A stretch of DNA of 64,000 nucleotides from Acididesulfobacillus acetoxydans. Lineage in GTDB: Bacteria; Bacillota; Desulfitobacteriia; Desulfitobacteriales; Desulfitobacteriaceae. The stretch lies in assembly GCF_902729405.1 (NCBI RefSeq), contig NZ_LR746496.1, forward strand, positions 372,001-436,000. The letters are read 5' to 3'. The translations under genes and the position numbers were made by a program. A model generated the notes under the pieces. The model was given only the letters and a program-made list of their open reading frames with translations, searched no databases and was not told the DNA's origin. Below, piece after piece: positions 47,587-57,366 of this stretch (the stretch's first letter is position 1; each line of letters begins with the position of its first letter).

Positions 47587-47806
47587 CGTCCGCCGTCCCC
47601 AAGGCCTTTAACACATAAACAAGATAAAACCCACCCAAGATCATCCCGCCAAACATAAGTAAAAGCTGTAGCCACGGCCGGCTTCCCAAAAGGTCATCCA
47701 AATAGCGGCCCAGATAAAATCCACCCATCACTGTTCCGACAAAAGTAACAGGAATCGTGGAGCCGACGGATACCGCTTTCAGCCAACCTTTCCGGCCGTC
47801 CTTCAT
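47576..47806 (-). CDS. atpZ: AtpZ-type small membrane protein of the ATP synthase operon
   Basis: The 76-residue protein has two membrane helices (VTFVGTVMGGFYLGRYLDDL and LLLMFGGMILGGFYLVYVLK), typical of the AtpZ/AtpI family, which co-occurs with F-type synthases and has been linked to assembly and Mg2+/Ca2+ passage. The ATG has GAGGAG about 6 bases upstream. It is the first gene of the operon, 113 bases downstream of the promoter -10. Confidence 0.85.
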   Translation of the reverse strand: MKDGRKGWLKAVSVGSTIPVTFVGTVMGGFYLGRYLDDLLGSRPWLQLLLMFGGMILGGFYLVYVLKALGTADDEK

Positions 47807-47918
47807 AAGAAACTCCTCAGAAACCCCTTAAACCGTTCACGATTGCTAATTCGCCATTCAAGTCCGAATTCCTGCTTTTCGAGCGAAGAATTTTCGTCTT
47901 TTTCTCTGTATATTTTTA

Positions 47919-47948
47919 ACATTACCACCGGGTCCTATACCTTGTCAA
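47919..47948 (-). promoter_or_regulatory. Promoter of the ATP synthase operon
   Basis: On the minus strand a perfect TTGACA (47948-47943) is 18 bases from TAATGT (47924-47919), which is preceded by TG (extended -10). It lies directly after the wecB stop and about 105 bases upstream of atpZ. Confidence 0.6.
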
Positions 47949-47960
47949 GCCCCAGCCCGC

Positions 47961-49106
47961 TCAAGATGACTCAATAAGACCCCGTGATCGCTTGCGGATA
48001 TGCTCCGCAATGCGCCGGGCGGCCCGGCCGTCCCCGTAAGGATTGGCCGCCCGGGCCATCCCCTCGTAAGCGGCCTTGTCCCCCAGGAGCCGGCGTAAAT
48101 GCCAAAGTACTCTTTCATACTCCGTACCGGCGAGGGCGACGGTGCCCGCGGCTACGGCCTCCGGCCGCTCCGTGGTATCCCGTACCACCAAAACCGGCTT
48201 GCCCAAAGAGGGTGCTTCTTCCTGAATCCCGCCTGAATCAGTCAGCACAAAGTGAGCACGCGCCATAAGGTTGGCAAAAGGCTCGTAATCCAAGGGCTCG
48301 ATTAGGTGAACCCGGGGCAGATCTCCGAGAACCGAGCGCACAGTTTTTCTCACCTCCGGGTTGCGGTGAACCGGGAAGACCACATAGGCGTCCGGAAATT
48401 CCACCAAAACTTGTACCAAGGCCCGGTAAATCTCCCGCATGGGTTCCCCCAAATTCTCCCGGCGGTGCGTCGTGACCAGAATCATCCGGCCGCCCGACCC
48501 TGCCCGCAAAATTCTCTGCAGTTCTTCGCTCTCAAAGCGGTAATCCGGCCGCACCGTGGCCAAGAGCGCATCTATCACGGTGTTTCCCGTCACCAGGACA
48601 GACCGGGGCTCCACTCCTTCCCGCAAAAGGTTGGCTCGGGCCGTCGGCGTGGGGGCATAGTGAACATCCGCCAGGGCCCCTGTCAATTTACGGTTGATTT
48701 CCTCCGGGTAGGGGGAATATTTATCCCCTGTACGCAACCCGGCCTCCACATGCCCAACCGGAATTCGGGCGTAAAAGGCCGCCAAAGCCGCCGCGAAAGT
48801 CGTCGTGGTATCCCCGTGCACGAGGATCAGAAAGGGTTTCTCTTTGCGGAAGACCTCACTCAGCCCGTTGAGCGCCCGGCAGGTTAGATCGGGCAGAGTC
48901 TGCCCCCGGCGCATCAGGTTCAAGTCATAGTCCGGCATGATCCCGAAGAGGTTCAAGACCTGATCCAACATTTCCCGGTGCTGGGCCGTCACGGCGACAG
49001 TGCAGTGAATTCCCGGGGTCATGCGCAGTTCTTTGATCACCGGGGCCATCTTGATCGCTTCGGGACGCGTGCCAAAAACGACCATCACGTTGTATTCCTG
49101 CTCCAT
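47961..49106 (-). CDS. wecB: UDP-N-acetylglucosamine 2-epimerase, non-hydrolysing
   Basis: The 381-residue enzyme has the family motifs VVFGTRPEAIKMAPVIKELR, VAVTAQHREMLDQVLNLFGI, LVHGDTTTTFAAALAAFYAR with the catalytic Asp, HVEAGLRTGDKYSPYPEEIN, and VLTDSGGIQEEAPSLGKPVL. It interconverts UDP-GlcNAc and UDP-ManNAc for wall teichoic acid or related polymers, matching the TagA/WecG-type enzyme elsewhere in the window. ATG has GGGGGGA upstream. Confidence 0.97.
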   Translation of the reverse strand: MEQEYNVMVVFGTRPEAIKMAPVIKELRMTPGIHCTVAVTAQHREMLDQVLNLFGIMPDYDLNLMRRGQTLPDLTCRALNGLSEVFRKEKPFLILVHGDTTTTFAAALAAFYARIPVGHVEAGLRTGDKYSPYPEEINRKLTGALADVHYAPTPTARANLLREGVEPRSVLVTGNTVIDALLATVRPDYRFESEELQRILRAGSGGRMILVTTHRRENLGEPMREIYRALVQVLVEFPDAYVVFPVHRNPEVRKTVRSVLGDLPRVHLIEPLDYEPFANLMARAHFVLTDSGGIQEEAPSLGKPVLVVRDTTERPEAVAAGTVALAGTEYERVLWHLRRLLGDKAAYEGMARAANPYGDGRAARRIAEHIRKRSRGLIESS

Positions 49107-49126
49107 AAGTCCCCCCGTTCACTTTC

Positions 49127-49594
49127 TCAAAACGCCGGCCCCAACCGCACTCTTTCCATCCCTGCTTCTTCAGCCAATTCCCTGGCCAGCGCATCCGGAT
49201 AGGGAAGCAGAAAGACCGCCCTGCGGATTCCGGCATTGATGAGAAGTTTTGTGCAAAGCACACACGGCTCCACCGTGGTATAAATATCCGCCCCGTCAAT
49301 AGAGATCCCGTGCTTGGCGGCCTGTACCAGGGCATTCTGCTCGGCGTGGACTGCCCGGCAAATCTCGGTGCGCTGGCCGGAAGGAATGTTGAGGGCCTCT
49401 CTCAAACAGCCGAGTTCGGCGCAATGTTTAAGTCCACTGGGGCTGCCGTTATAACCCGTACTCAAGATCCGCTTGTCTTTGACAATAACCGCCCCGACCT
49501 GACGGCGCAGGCAAGTCGACCGTCCGGCCACAACTTGCGCCAGCTGCATAAAATAATCATCCCAGCTTGGGCGCTCATCCTGTGCCGCGCTCAT
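49127..49594 (-). CDS. comEB: dCMP deaminase family protein (ComEB-like)
   Basis: The 155-residue zinc enzyme has the deaminase motifs [20 protein letters not shown] (zinc His and catalytic Glu) and [20 protein letters not shown] (two zinc Cys), plus [11 protein letters not shown]. It converts dCMP to dUMP for thymidylate synthesis; in Bacillus the homologue lies in the comE operon. The ATG overlaps the upp stop by four bases, so both pyrimidine-salvage genes are coupled. Confidence 0.95.
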   Translation of the reverse strand: MSAAQDERPSWDDYFMQLAQVVAGRSTCLRRQVGAVIVKDKRILSTGYNGSPSGLKHCAELGCLREALNIPSGQRTEICRAVHAEQNALVQAAKHGISIDGADIYTTVEPCVLCTKLLINAGIRRAVFLLPYPDALARELAEEAGMERVRLGPAF

Positions 49595-50226
49595 TTCGTG
49601 CCGAAGAGCCGGTCCCCGGCGTCTCCCAACCCGGGCACAATGTAGCCGTGTTCATTTAAGTGTTTATCGACAGCCGCGACAAAAATATCAACATCGGGGT
49701 GAACCCTGTCCACGGCTTCCACCCCTTCCGGAGCGGCGATCAGGCACATGAGCTTGATATTTCGCGCTCCCCGCTGCTTCAGAAAAGTAATGGCGGCGCT
49801 CGCCGAGCCTCCGGTAGCCAGCATCGGATCGATCACGATCAGATCCCGTTCTTCCACGTCGGGGGGGAGTTTGCAATAGTACTCCACCGGCTTCAGGGTC
49901 TCCGGGTCCCGGTAAAGCCCGACATGCCCTACCTTGGCCGCTGGGATGAGCCTCAGCATTCCGGCCACCATACCCAGCCCCGCCCGGAGAATAGGGACCA
50001 GCCCGACTTTTCTTCCCGAGATCATTTTGGTAGTCGCCATGGCCACAGGTGTTTCGATCTCTACGTCTTGCAAGGAGAAATCCCGGGTCACCTCATAGGC
50101 CATAAGCATGGCCACTTCTTCCACCAAGTCGCGAAAATCTTTGGAACCGGTGTTCTTGTCACGGATCAGGGAAAGCTTATGCTGTATGAGCGGGTGATCA
50201 AGAATGTGCAGATTGGCCATCCGCAA
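49591..50226 (-). CDS. upp: Uracil phosphoribosyltransferase
   Basis: The 211-residue enzyme has [20 protein letters not shown], the PRPP loop [20 protein letters not shown], and a C-terminal [16 protein letters not shown] uracil-binding motif. It makes UMP from uracil and PRPP. TTG 50226 was chosen because GGAG lies 6 bases before it; the ATG two codons on (50220) begins the usual family N-terminus and is also possible. Confidence 0.98.
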   Translation of the reverse strand: MRMANLHILDHPLIQHKLSLIRDKNTGSKDFRDLVEEVAMLMAYEVTRDFSLQDVEIETPVAMATTKMISGRKVGLVPILRAGLGMVAGMLRLIPAAKVGHVGLYRDPETLKPVEYYCKLPPDVEERDLIVIDPMLATGGSASAAITFLKQRGARNIKLMCLIAAPEGVEAVDRVHPDVDIFVAAVDKHLNEHGYIVPGLGDAGDRLFGTK

Positions 50227-50314
50227 ACTTCACTCCTCTCCTGGAACTTTTACACCTCTTCTTAACCCCGAAACCAGCCGGTAACGTCCGGTCATACGGG
50301 GCATCCCGTCATGA

Positions 50315-50340
50315 GGCTCCCACTTTCGCAAGTGGGAGCC
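50315..50340. repeat. Hairpin repeat GGCTCCCACTT-tcgc-AAGTGGGAGCC, copy 2
   Basis: A perfect 11-base stem with a 4-base loop lies 23 bases after the glyA stop. The core CTCCCACTT..GCAAGTGGGAG is shared with the hairpin at 24644-24667 after csp. No T-tract follows. Confidence 0.7.
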
Positions 50341-50362
50341 GACTCCACTGTCTGCCTCTGAC

Positions 50363-51619
50363 CTAGCCGAGATCCCGGTAAAGCGGAAACTCCTGACAGA
50401 GCCCGGCGACAATTTCCCCGGCCTCCGCCAGTTTGGCGGCATCCGACTGGGAGGTCAGAGCCAGGTTAATGGCCCGGGCGATACGTCCCATGGCGTCCGT
50501 CGTCATGCCCCGGGTGGTTACGGCAGGAGTTCCGAGGCGGATCCCGCTGGTCACGTTCGGACCGGCCGGGTCGAAGGGAATCGTATTTTTATTGACTGTA
50601 ATCCCGATTTCATCCAGAATATGTTCGGCGTCTTTTCCGCTCAGGCCTTTGGAGCGCACATCGACAAGAACCAGGTGGTTGTCGGTACCGCCGGAAACCA
50701 GACGGAAACCCTCGGCCGACAAAGCCTGCGCCAGCGCAGCGGCGTTGTCAATAATGCGCCCGCAGTACTCCTTAAACTCAGGGCGCATCACCTCGCCCAA
50801 AGCTACGGCCTTAGCCGCAATGACGTGCATGAGCGGACCGCCCTGTATTCCGGGGAAAATGGCCTTGTCGATTTTTTGAGCGTGGTCGGCCTTGGTAAGA
50901 ATCAGTCCTCCCCGCGGGCCGCGCAAAGTCTTATGCGTCGTCGTGGTGACAAAGTCGGCGTAGGGAACGGGGCTGGGATGATGTCCAGTCGCCACCAGAC
51001 CCGCGATATGAGCCATGTCTACCATCAGGTACGCCCCAGCCTCCCGCGCAATTTCCTGAAGCAGCGGAAAGTCTATCACCCTGGGGTAGGCGCTCGCGCC
51101 CGCCACAATCATCTTAGGGCGGTGCGCACGGGCCAGATTTCTGATCTCGTCATAATCGATACGTTCCGTATCAGACCTGACGCCGTAGGGGATGACATTA
51201 AAATATTTCCCCGAAAGATTGACGGGGCTCCCATGGGTGAGATGACCTCCGTGAGCCAGGTTCATGCCCAGAATCGTGTCTCCGGGTTTCAGCACGGCAA
51301 AATATACGGCAACATTGGCCTGGGTACCCGAATGAGGCTGAACATTGGCATGCTCGGCTCCGAATATTTTCTTGGCGCGGTCCCGCGCGATATTTTCCAC
51401 AATGTCGACATTTTCGCAGCCGCCATAATAGCGTTTGCCCGGATACCCCTCCGCGTATTTGTTGGTAAGCACGGAACCTTGGGCTGCCATGACAGCCCGG
51501 CTGACGAAGTTCTCGGACGCGATGAGCTCTATCTTGTTTCTTTGTCGGTTCTCCTCAAGTTCAATCGCCTTTGCCACTTCCGGATCCTGCGGCTCCACCC
51601 ACTTTTTGATACTATCCAT
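50363..51619 (-). CDS. glyA: Serine hydroxymethyltransferase
   Basis: The 418-residue PLP enzyme has [34 protein letters not shown], the PLP Lys in [18 protein letters not shown], and [15 protein letters not shown]. It converts serine and tetrahydrofolate to glycine and methylene-tetrahydrofolate. ATG 51619 begins the normal N-terminus; AAGGAG is 11 bases upstream. The frame is open for 28 more codons upstream with no support. No glycine or folate riboswitch was seen before it. Confidence 0.98.
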   Translation of the reverse strand: MDSIKKWVEPQDPEVAKAIELEENRQRNKIELIASENFVSRAVMAAQGSVLTNKYAEGYPGKRYYGGCENVDIVENIARDRAKKIFGAEHANVQPHSGTQANVAVYFAVLKPGDTILGMNLAHGGHLTHGSPVNLSGKYFNVIPYGVRSDTERIDYDEIRNLARAHRPKMIVAGASAYPRVIDFPLLQEIAREAGAYLMVDMAHIAGLVATGHHPSPVPYADFVTTTTHKTLRGPRGGLILTKADHAQKIDKAIFPGIQGGPLMHVIAAKAVALGEVMRPEFKEYCGRIIDNAAALAQALSAEGFRLVSGGTDNHLVLVDVRSKGLSGKDAEHILDEIGITVNKNTIPFDPAGPNVTSGIRLGTPAVTTRGMTTDAMGRIARAINLALTSQSDAAKLAEAGEIVAGLCQEFPLYRDLG

Positions 51620-51678
51620 TCCTGTTCCAACTCCTTTATCCTTGCTGAGTGCTATTTCTTTCGGACGAGTGTCACCCC

Positions 51679-51803
51679 GGCCTCTGACCTCCGTTACGGC
51701 CATGAGCTAAATCACCGGCGCAACTGTCTTCGTTCCCTCCGGCCTCTGACCCTCCGGCCTCTGACCTCTGACCTCTGATCTCTGACCCTCCGGCCTCCGT
51801 TAC
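51679..51803. repeat. Degenerate GAGGTCAG/GGCCTCTGACC short-repeat cluster
   Basis: On the plus strand, GGCCTCTGACC and CTCTGACC units repeat at least eight times, and two GCCTCCGTTACGG-like words flank them. On the minus strand this is GAGGTCAG repeated. It fills the intergenic space before glyA and touches the end of the TIGR01440 gene. It resembles the GAAGTCAG units between uvrB and uvrA. Confidence 0.75.
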
Positions 51804-52360
51804 GGGTACTCCGCCCTCTTGCCCCCGATCAGCCGGGGCCGGGTCCGCGCCATAGTCAGGTGCGCCTGCCCGATGGATTTTGTAAACAAACGGATCGGGA
51901 CCGCCACCGGCTTCAGATGCATGCCGATAAACGTGTCTCCGATGTCTATCCCCGCGTGCCCCTGAATCCGTTCGACCATCACCGGCGCCTCCAGCCGCTC
52001 CCAGGCCTTAACCGCCATAGCGCCTCCGGCGTGCAAGGCCGGCAGAACTGTCACCGCTTCCAAGCGGTAGAAATCAACACACGCTTCCTCGACCACGAGC
52101 GCTCTGTTAATATGTTCACACCCCTGTACCGCCAAAAACAGGCCGAGTCGGCGCGTTCTCTCCAGAAGCGGGGGCAGCAAGACCTGCGCCACTTCCAGGC
52201 TGCTCCCCCGGCCTATCTTCTGACCCAAAACCTCGCTCGTGCTGCAGCCGAGAACGAGAATTTGCCGCGGTTGCAGACCGGCCTGCAGAAAAAAGTCCCT
52301 CAGCACCTTGTCCCAGGTCTGAGAAATATCTTTCAGGATCTCGTCCAATTCTTCCGGCAT
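51800..52360 (-). CDS. TIGR01440/UPF0340 family protein
   Basis: The 186-residue protein matches the YwlG-type family: ILVLGCSTSEVLGQKIGRGS, LFLAVQGCEHINRALVVEEA, LPALHAGGAMAVKAWERLEA, GHAGIDIGDTFIGMHLKPVA. Its function is unknown; conserved Cys, His and Asp suggest an enzyme. The position between rpiB and glyA is the same as in Bacillus (ywlG). The C-terminal end runs into the short-repeat cluster. Confidence 0.9.
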   Translation of the reverse strand: MPEELDEILKDISQTWDKVLRDFFLQAGLQPRQILVLGCSTSEVLGQKIGRGSSLEVAQVLLPPLLERTRRLGLFLAVQGCEHINRALVVEEACVDFYRLEAVTVLPALHAGGAMAVKAWERLEAPVMVERIQGHAGIDIGDTFIGMHLKPVAVPIRLFTKSIGQAHLTMARTRPRLIGGKRAEYP

Positions 52361-52400
52361 CTCTCAACGCAGGTCCCGCGAGGGGCCTGCACCCTCCTCT

Positions 52401-52850
52401 CTAAATCTTCTCACCGCGTTCGATGGCGGCAATCATCCCTACCCTTTTGGCGTGACGCCCCCCGGCGAAGTCCGTGCGCAAGAAAACTTCCACGATGTCT
52501 TGGGCCAGCCCGACTCCCGTCACCCTGCCGCCCAAGGCCAGCACGTTGGCATCGTTGTGCTCTCGGGCCATGCGGGCGGAATAGGTCTCGGTACAGACGG
52601 CAGCCCGAATGCCCGGGACCTTGTTGGCCGCCATGGAGATCCCCAGGCCTGTGCCGCAGACCACAATACCGAGATCCGCTTCACCTGCCGTCACGGCACT
52701 GCCCACCGCAAAGCCGTAGGTGGGGTAATCCACGGAGGCCGTCGAATGCGTCCCCAGGTCCAGCACACTGATTCCTTTTTCTTGCAAAAATGTTTTCACC
52801 GCTTCTTTTAATTCGTATCCCCCGTGGTCCGCGCCCAAGGCCACTTTCAT
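52401..52850 (-). CDS. rpiB: Ribose 5-phosphate isomerase B
   Basis: The 149-residue protein has KVALGADHGGYELKEAVKTF, the catalytic Cys in GIVVCGTGLGISMAANKVPG, and EHNDANVLALGGRVTGVGLA. It interconverts ribose-5-P and ribulose-5-P in the pentose phosphate pathway. ATG 52850 has GGAGG 8 bases upstream; a GTG five codons earlier has no site. Confidence 0.97.
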   Translation of the reverse strand: MKVALGADHGGYELKEAVKTFLQEKGISVLDLGTHSTASVDYPTYGFAVGSAVTAGEADLGIVVCGTGLGISMAANKVPGIRAAVCTETYSARMAREHNDANVLALGGRVTGVGLAQDIVEVFLRTDFAGGRHAKRVGMIAAIERGEKI

Positions 52851-52907
52851 CTTCTCCGCCTCCACCTTATTCCCTTTGATCCCTAGTTTTTGAACTTTTC
52901 CCGGATT

Positions 52908-53360
52908 CTATGCCCGGTTTTCCTCAGGACCTGCCAGGGCCGCGCGGACGTCTTCGAGTAAGCGCGCGATCTCATGCGCACACTCCCTGTAACGTTCCAG
53001 CGATCCCCCCCACGGATCCGTCACATCGGCGGACATCTGACCCCAGTCCCCCAAGCGCCGAATCTTTCCGGCCGACTCGGGATAGTTTTCCTTGAGCACG
53101 CGTTCCTGATCCCGGGTCATGGGAATCACCCAACTCGCCCCCGCCACCAAGGAGCGCGTCAACCGGGTCGCCCGATGCTCCCATAAACTTAAGCCCCGTT
53201 CCTCCATGACCTTGAGAGCCTGCGGACTGGCTCCGTCTCCTTCCCAGGCCCCGATACCGGCCGAATGAACCCTAACCCCGGAGCCGAACATGCTCTTGGC
53301 GATCGCTTCAGCCATCGGGCTCCGGCAGGTATTGCCGCTGCAAACGAATAAAATGTCCAT
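52908..53360 (-). CDS. ywlE: Low-molecular-weight protein arginine phosphatase
   Basis: The 150-residue phosphatase has the P-loop VCSGNTCRSPMAEAIAKSMF with nucleophile Cys and Arg, and the general-acid Asp in VTDPWGGSLERYR. The Thr in GNTCRS is the residue that favours phospho-arginine in Bacillus YwlE, so an arginine phosphatase opposing McsB is likely. mcsB is not in this window. ATG follows GGAGAAGG closely. Confidence 0.9.
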   Translation of the reverse strand: MDILFVCSGNTCRSPMAEAIAKSMFGSGVRVHSAGIGAWEGDGASPQALKVMEERGLSLWEHRATRLTRSLVAGASWVIPMTRDQERVLKENYPESAGKIRRLGDWGQMSADVTDPWGGSLERYRECAHEIARLLEDVRAALAGPEENRA

Positions 53361-53403
53361 AGCCTTCTCCGTTCCCCTTCCTCCGGGTGACCGGGTCCTA
53401 TCA

Positions 53404-53409
53404 AGTATA
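53404..53409 (-). promoter_or_regulatory. Extended -10 promoter candidate before ywlE
   Basis: The minus strand has TGTTATACT, an extended -10 with TATACT at 53409-53404, about 37 bases upstream of the ywlE ATG. No good -35 was seen. The wider 287-base gap to mntP shows no gene. Confidence 0.4.
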
Positions 53410-53647
53410 ACATAAAAGTGAGCCTTCCCCCTAGATCCGCTCTGACAAAGCTTGTCCGCAGGAATCCCGTTCCGAGAACCGCCCTAAATTCCACGCACTC
53501 AGGGTCCTTGGTCATCTGCACAGCCGAAACGTCCGCGGTACTGTTTCGCACCGGCCCCATAAGGGTCAGGCTTGTCCGCAAGCCCCCGGGAAACACTCGG
53601 CTCATCCGGCGCGGGCAGGACTTTGGATACACGCGGCCCCTCCGACG

Positions 53648-54247
53648 CTACACTTTCGGAAGCGCCAGGGCAATCTTGAGACCGATCAGAACCAGAGCGA
53701 GACCGCCGAAGAACTCCGCTTTTTCGCCGGCCCAAGTCCCCAGGAGCCGCCCCAAAATAAGGCCGGCCAAGGTCATAAAACCCGCTGCACAGCCGATGAT
53801 GATTACTGTCCGGCCAATCGCGCCTCCCATCGTCCCCAGAGAAAACCCCACACTCAGGGCGTCCACGCTGACGCCCGCGGCCAGCGCGAAAAGCCCTGCC
53901 CCTTCCAGGGAAATCCCGGCGGGCAGCTTTCTTTCCCGCTCTGTCCCCCTGCCCCTGGAGAGGGACCGGTGCTCCGTTTTAGGCCTCAAGACCGGATAGA
54001 GCATTCTGGCGCCGAGCCAGAAGAGGATCAGGGCGCCTGCGCCTTTGGCGACACGCCCCAGGAACAGGCCCAAAGTCTGGCCCGCAACCAACCCGGCCAA
54101 AGGCATCAAGACATGAAACAAGGCCACCAGCACGGTTAAGCGGAAGATCATCCGCTTGCTGATTCCGGTAAGTCCTATGGCCAGGGCCAGAGAAAAAGCA
54201 TCCGCTCCCAAGGCAATGGCTATAACGACAACCCAGCCCTGACTCAA
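53648..54247 (-). CDS. mntP: MntP-type manganese efflux pump
   Basis: The 199-residue protein has six hydrophobic helices in two repeats, each with an acidic motif: IALGADAFSLALAIG and GVSVDALSVGFSLGTMGG. These carry the metal-coordinating Asp residues of MntP. A charged cytoplasmic loop separates the halves. It exports Mn2+. The TTG at 54247 has GGGGGG 8 bases upstream; a GTG three codons earlier lacks spacing. The slot matches Bacillus ywlD. Confidence 0.93.
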   Translation of the reverse strand: MSQGWVVVIAIALGADAFSLALAIGLTGISKRMIFRLTVLVALFHVLMPLAGLVAGQTLGLFLGRVAKGAGALILFWLGARMLYPVLRPKTEHRSLSRGRGTERERKLPAGISLEGAGLFALAAGVSVDALSVGFSLGTMGGAIGRTVIIIGCAAGFMTLAGLILGRLLGTWAGEKAEFFGGLALVLIGLKIALALPKV

Positions 54248-54352
54248 GCTTTGCACCCCCCGGTCGCTTTCAACGCCCCGTCAACACTCAGCAGCCTGCC
54301 GCCGAGGCTCTTTAATCATATGCCCGCAACCGCGGCGGCATTCCCGCCGTAT

Positions 54353-55414
54353 TTACCCCTGCGCAGGTGAAATCGGGATGACTTTTTGTCCGGCCGCTTT
54401 CTTCAGGCGGTTCATAACCGCAACTCCGATTCCGCTTTCCTCCGTTCCTTCGGCCAGGATGACCTCTATCTCCTGGCTGTCACAAAGCCTCAAGCCTTCA
54501 AAGAGGTTGCTCGCCATTTCCTCCGGACGCCCCTCCGAACCCAAGACAAACAGAAGGTCAGGAAGTTGGGCATGCAAAACAGGGGCACTTTCCAAAGTAC
54601 AAAGGACCCCTACTTTCTTGTTTCGCCGGTGTGCCTTGGCAATCTCCTCCGCCATCCGTTCCAGGCCCTTTTCCCGCACCCCGCCGATGACCTGCAAATC
54701 CCCTTTGGGAGCATAGTGACGATACTTCATGCCCGGAGCTTTGGGCGGCCGGTCCGAAGACGGCTTATCGACGCTGACCTGCCCCAGCAGCCTCTCCAGC
54801 TGTTCGCGGGTGACCCCTCCCGGACGCAGAATCGTGGGAATTCCGGCGCTCAGATCGAGAACCGTGGATTCAAGGCCCACCTGTGTACTGCCCGCATCAA
54901 GAATCAGGGGAACCGCCCCCCTCAGATCCTGCCAGACATGCGCTCCGCTGGTCGGACTCGGTCTTCCGGACAAATTGGCACTCGGAGCCGCCACCGGCAG
55001 CCCCGTCTCTTCAATCAGAGCCAAAGCGACCGGATGGCTGGGCACGCGGATCGCCACCGTGTCTAGACCGGCCGTCACCTCATCCGGAATGACCGAACTT
55101 TTGGGCAAGACTAAAGTGAGCGGCCCCGGCCAGAACTTGCGCGCACACAGTTCCGCGGCCTCACTCCATTCTCTGATTAAAGGCAAGGCCTCAGCCTTGC
55201 CGCTCACGTGCACAATGAGAGGGTTGTCCTGAGGGCGGCCCTTCACCCGAAAAATTTGAGCACAAGCGGCTGCATCCACGGCATTGGCTCCCAGACCGTA
55301 GACCGTTTCCGTCGGAAACGCCACCAGGCCCCCGTCCCGCAGGATACGCGCCGCCTCGGCCAAAGCCTCCCTGCCCGGCTGAGAGGTACTGATGTAAATC
55401 CTTTTCGTCTCCAT
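54353..55414 (-). CDS. Threonylcarbamoyl-AMP synthase, Sua5 type
   Basis: The 353-residue enzyme has the YrdC domain (residues 1-205; GGLVAFPTETVYGLGANAVD, the KxR motif in FRVKGRPQDNPL, APSANLSGRPSPTSGAHV) and a C-terminal Sua5 domain after KAPGMKYRHYAPKG. It makes threonylcarbamoyl-AMP for t6A modification of tRNA. ATG 55414 has AGGTGAG 4 bases upstream. It is transcribed just after prmC, 5 bases downstream. Confidence 0.97.
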   Translation of the reverse strand: METKRIYISTSQPGREALAEAARILRDGGLVAFPTETVYGLGANAVDAAACAQIFRVKGRPQDNPLIVHVSGKAEALPLIREWSEAAELCARKFWPGPLTLVLPKSSVIPDEVTAGLDTVAIRVPSHPVALALIEETGLPVAAPSANLSGRPSPTSGAHVWQDLRGAVPLILDAGSTQVGLESTVLDLSAGIPTILRPGGVTREQLERLLGQVSVDKPSSDRPPKAPGMKYRHYAPKGDLQVIGGVREKGLERMAEEIAKAHRRNKKVGVLCTLESAPVLHAQLPDLLFVLGSEGRPEEMASNLFEGLRLCDSQEIEVILAEGTEESGIGVAVMNRLKKAAGQKVIPISPAQG

Positions 55415-55419
55415 GTTTC

Positions 55420-56247
55420 TCACCTCGCCAAAATCACCCGGTCCTTGCGGGCCAGGTCCCGGAAAACTTCGGTCTTCAAACCCCGTTGGTTCAGCAGGGC
55501 GCAGACAGCCGCCGCTTGCTGCCAACCGATCTCCAGCAACAGTCTTCCCCCGGGCTTGAGAAAAGCCCGCACCTCCGAAGCTAAGCGCCGATAGAAGTCC
55601 AAGCCATCCTCTCCCCCCACCAGAGCCTCTTTCGGTTCAAACCGGATTTCGGGAGCCGTGGCTTCGTACTCGCGGAAGGTTACGTAAGGAGGGTTGCACA
55701 AGATCCAATCCCAGCTTTCTCCCCTGACCGGATCCAGAAAGTCGCCTTGTCTCCAATCCACCGATGCCTGCAGCCGCCGGGCGTTGAGCCTTGCCACAGC
55801 CAGGGCGTCGGCGGACAAGTCCGTCCCGGTCACACGGGCCCCGGGGCGATACACGGCCGCGGTCAGGGCCAAGACGCCGCTTCCGGTGCACAAATCCAAT
55901 ACTTTCACCGTCTCTGCCGCCGGAACCGCCGCCAAGAATTGAACCGCCAGACATTCTGTCTCCGGCCGCGGGATTAAGACGCGCCTGTCAACGCAGAAGT
56001 TCAAACCCATAAACTCCTGGCTGCCCAGAATGTACTGCAGGGGTTCTCCGGCCCCGCGCCTGGAGAGCAAGTCGGAAAAACGCCTCTCTTCCTCTGGCCC
56101 CAGGGCCCGCTCCCTTTCCAGGTAGAGACGATCCCGGGCCAGCGCCAGCACCGCGCCCAGCATCAGGTCGGCATTGAAGCGCGGGTCTTCCACCCCTTTG
56201 GCCCCCAGCTGCGCTTCGCCCCGGCGCAGGGCCTCCATGATCGTCAT
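55420..56247 (-). CDS. prmC: PrmC, release-factor glutamine methyltransferase
   Basis: The 275-residue SAM enzyme has the N-terminal helical domain, then [17 protein letters not shown] (SAM motif I) and the substrate motif [17 protein letters not shown] (NPPY). It methylates the Gln of the GGQ motif in RF1 and RF2, increasing termination efficiency. The ATG overlaps the prfA stop by four bases. Confidence 0.97.
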   Translation of the reverse strand: MTIMEALRRGEAQLGAKGVEDPRFNADLMLGAVLALARDRLYLERERALGPEEERRFSDLLSRRGAGEPLQYILGSQEFMGLNFCVDRRVLIPRPETECLAVQFLAAVPAAETVKVLDLCTGSGVLALTAAVYRPGARVTGTDLSADALAVARLNARRLQASVDWRQGDFLDPVRGESWDWILCNPPYVTFREYEATAPEIRFEPKEALVGGEDGLDFYRRLASEVRAFLKPGGRLLLEIGWQQAAAVCALLNQRGLKTEVFRDLARKDRVILAR

Positions 56248-57314
56248 ACGACCTCGGCTTTGAGGCGTTCGGCCTGCTCCGATGTCGTCAAGCCTTGGAT
56301 GATTTCATCGAGATCCCCCAAAAGCACCGCTTCCAAACGATGGAGCGTCAACCCAATCCGATGATCCGTCACCCGTCCTTGCGGGAAATTGTAGGTCCGA
56401 ATCCGTTCACTCCGGTCTCCGCTTCCGACCTGGTTTTTGCGCACCGAGGCCACTTCACCCATCTGTTCCTCCTTGGCCCGCTCCAACAGCCGGGCCCGCA
56501 AAACTCGCAGGGCTTTATCTTTGTTCTTGTGCTGAGACTTTTCGTCCTGGCAGGAAACGACAATTCCCGTCGGCAGGTGGGTAATCCGGACCGCAGACTG
56601 AGTTGTATTGACAGACTGTCCGCCCGGCCCGCTGGAACAAAAAATGTCTACCCGTATATCGTTGGGATTAATGTCCACCTCCACCTCTTCCGCCTCCGGC
56701 AAGACTGCCACCGTGGCGGCAGAGGTATGAATCCGCCCTCCCGATTCAGTGGCCGGGATTCGTTGTACCCGGTGGGTCCCGCTTTCAAACTTGAGTTTGC
56801 TGAAGGCGCCCTGTCCTTCCACCAAAAAGACAATCTCTTTAAAACCCCCGATATCGGTATAGCTGGCACTGAGAAGTTCTGTCCGCCACCCCTGCTTTTC
56901 CGCGTAACGGGAATACATTTTATATAAGTCGCCGGCAAATAAAGCGGCTTCCTCCCCGCCCGTCCCTGCCCGGATTTCCATGATGACATTCTTGTCGTCG
57001 TTAGGATCCTTCGGCAGTAGCAGAATTTTTATTTTTCCTTCCAGTTCTTCTTTCTTCTTCTCAATGCCCTTGCGCTCCTCCTCAGCCATTTCCCTCAGTT
57101 CGGGATCCGATTCCTCGGCTAACAAGGAAACAATTTCCGGAAGCTGGCGATCTGCCTCCCGGTACTCTCTGAAAACAGTCACAATTTCCGTCAACCCGGC
57201 TTGAGCCTTGGCATACTTTTGCCAGACCTCCTGATCGGCTATAACTCCGGGATCACTCAGAAGCTGGGAGAGTTCATCATATTTCCGCTCGATTTCCTGC
57301 AATTTTTCCAGCAT
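56244..57314 (-). CDS. prfA: Peptide chain release factor 1
   Basis: The 356-residue protein has the PAT anticodon motif in [20 protein letters not shown] and the catalytic [20 protein letters not shown]. It releases peptides at TAG and TAA stops. ATG has AGGTGA 4 bases upstream. Its partner prmC follows directly. prfB is elsewhere in this window. Confidence 0.98.
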   Translation of the reverse strand: MLEKLQEIERKYDELSQLLSDPGVIADQEVWQKYAKAQAGLTEIVTVFREYREADRQLPEIVSLLAEESDPELREMAEEERKGIEKKKEELEGKIKILLLPKDPNDDKNVIMEIRAGTGGEEAALFAGDLYKMYSRYAEKQGWRTELLSASYTDIGGFKEIVFLVEGQGAFSKLKFESGTHRVQRIPATESGGRIHTSAATVAVLPEAEEVEVDINPNDIRVDIFCSSGPGGQSVNTTQSAVRITHLPTGIVVSCQDEKSQHKNKDKALRVLRARLLERAKEEQMGEVASVRKNQVGSGDRSERIRTYNFPQGRVTDHRIGLTLHRLEAVLLGDLDEIIQGLTTSEQAERLKAEVV

Positions 57315-57366
57315 GTTTCACCTTTACCTTTTCAGAGTGCTTTAACACCGCAAGGGCGGGCGGTCC

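Noticed and set aside
50621-51778. 385-residue plus ORF opposite glyA
   Set aside because: Antisense of a certain enzyme gene, ends in the short-repeat cluster, no family resemblance.
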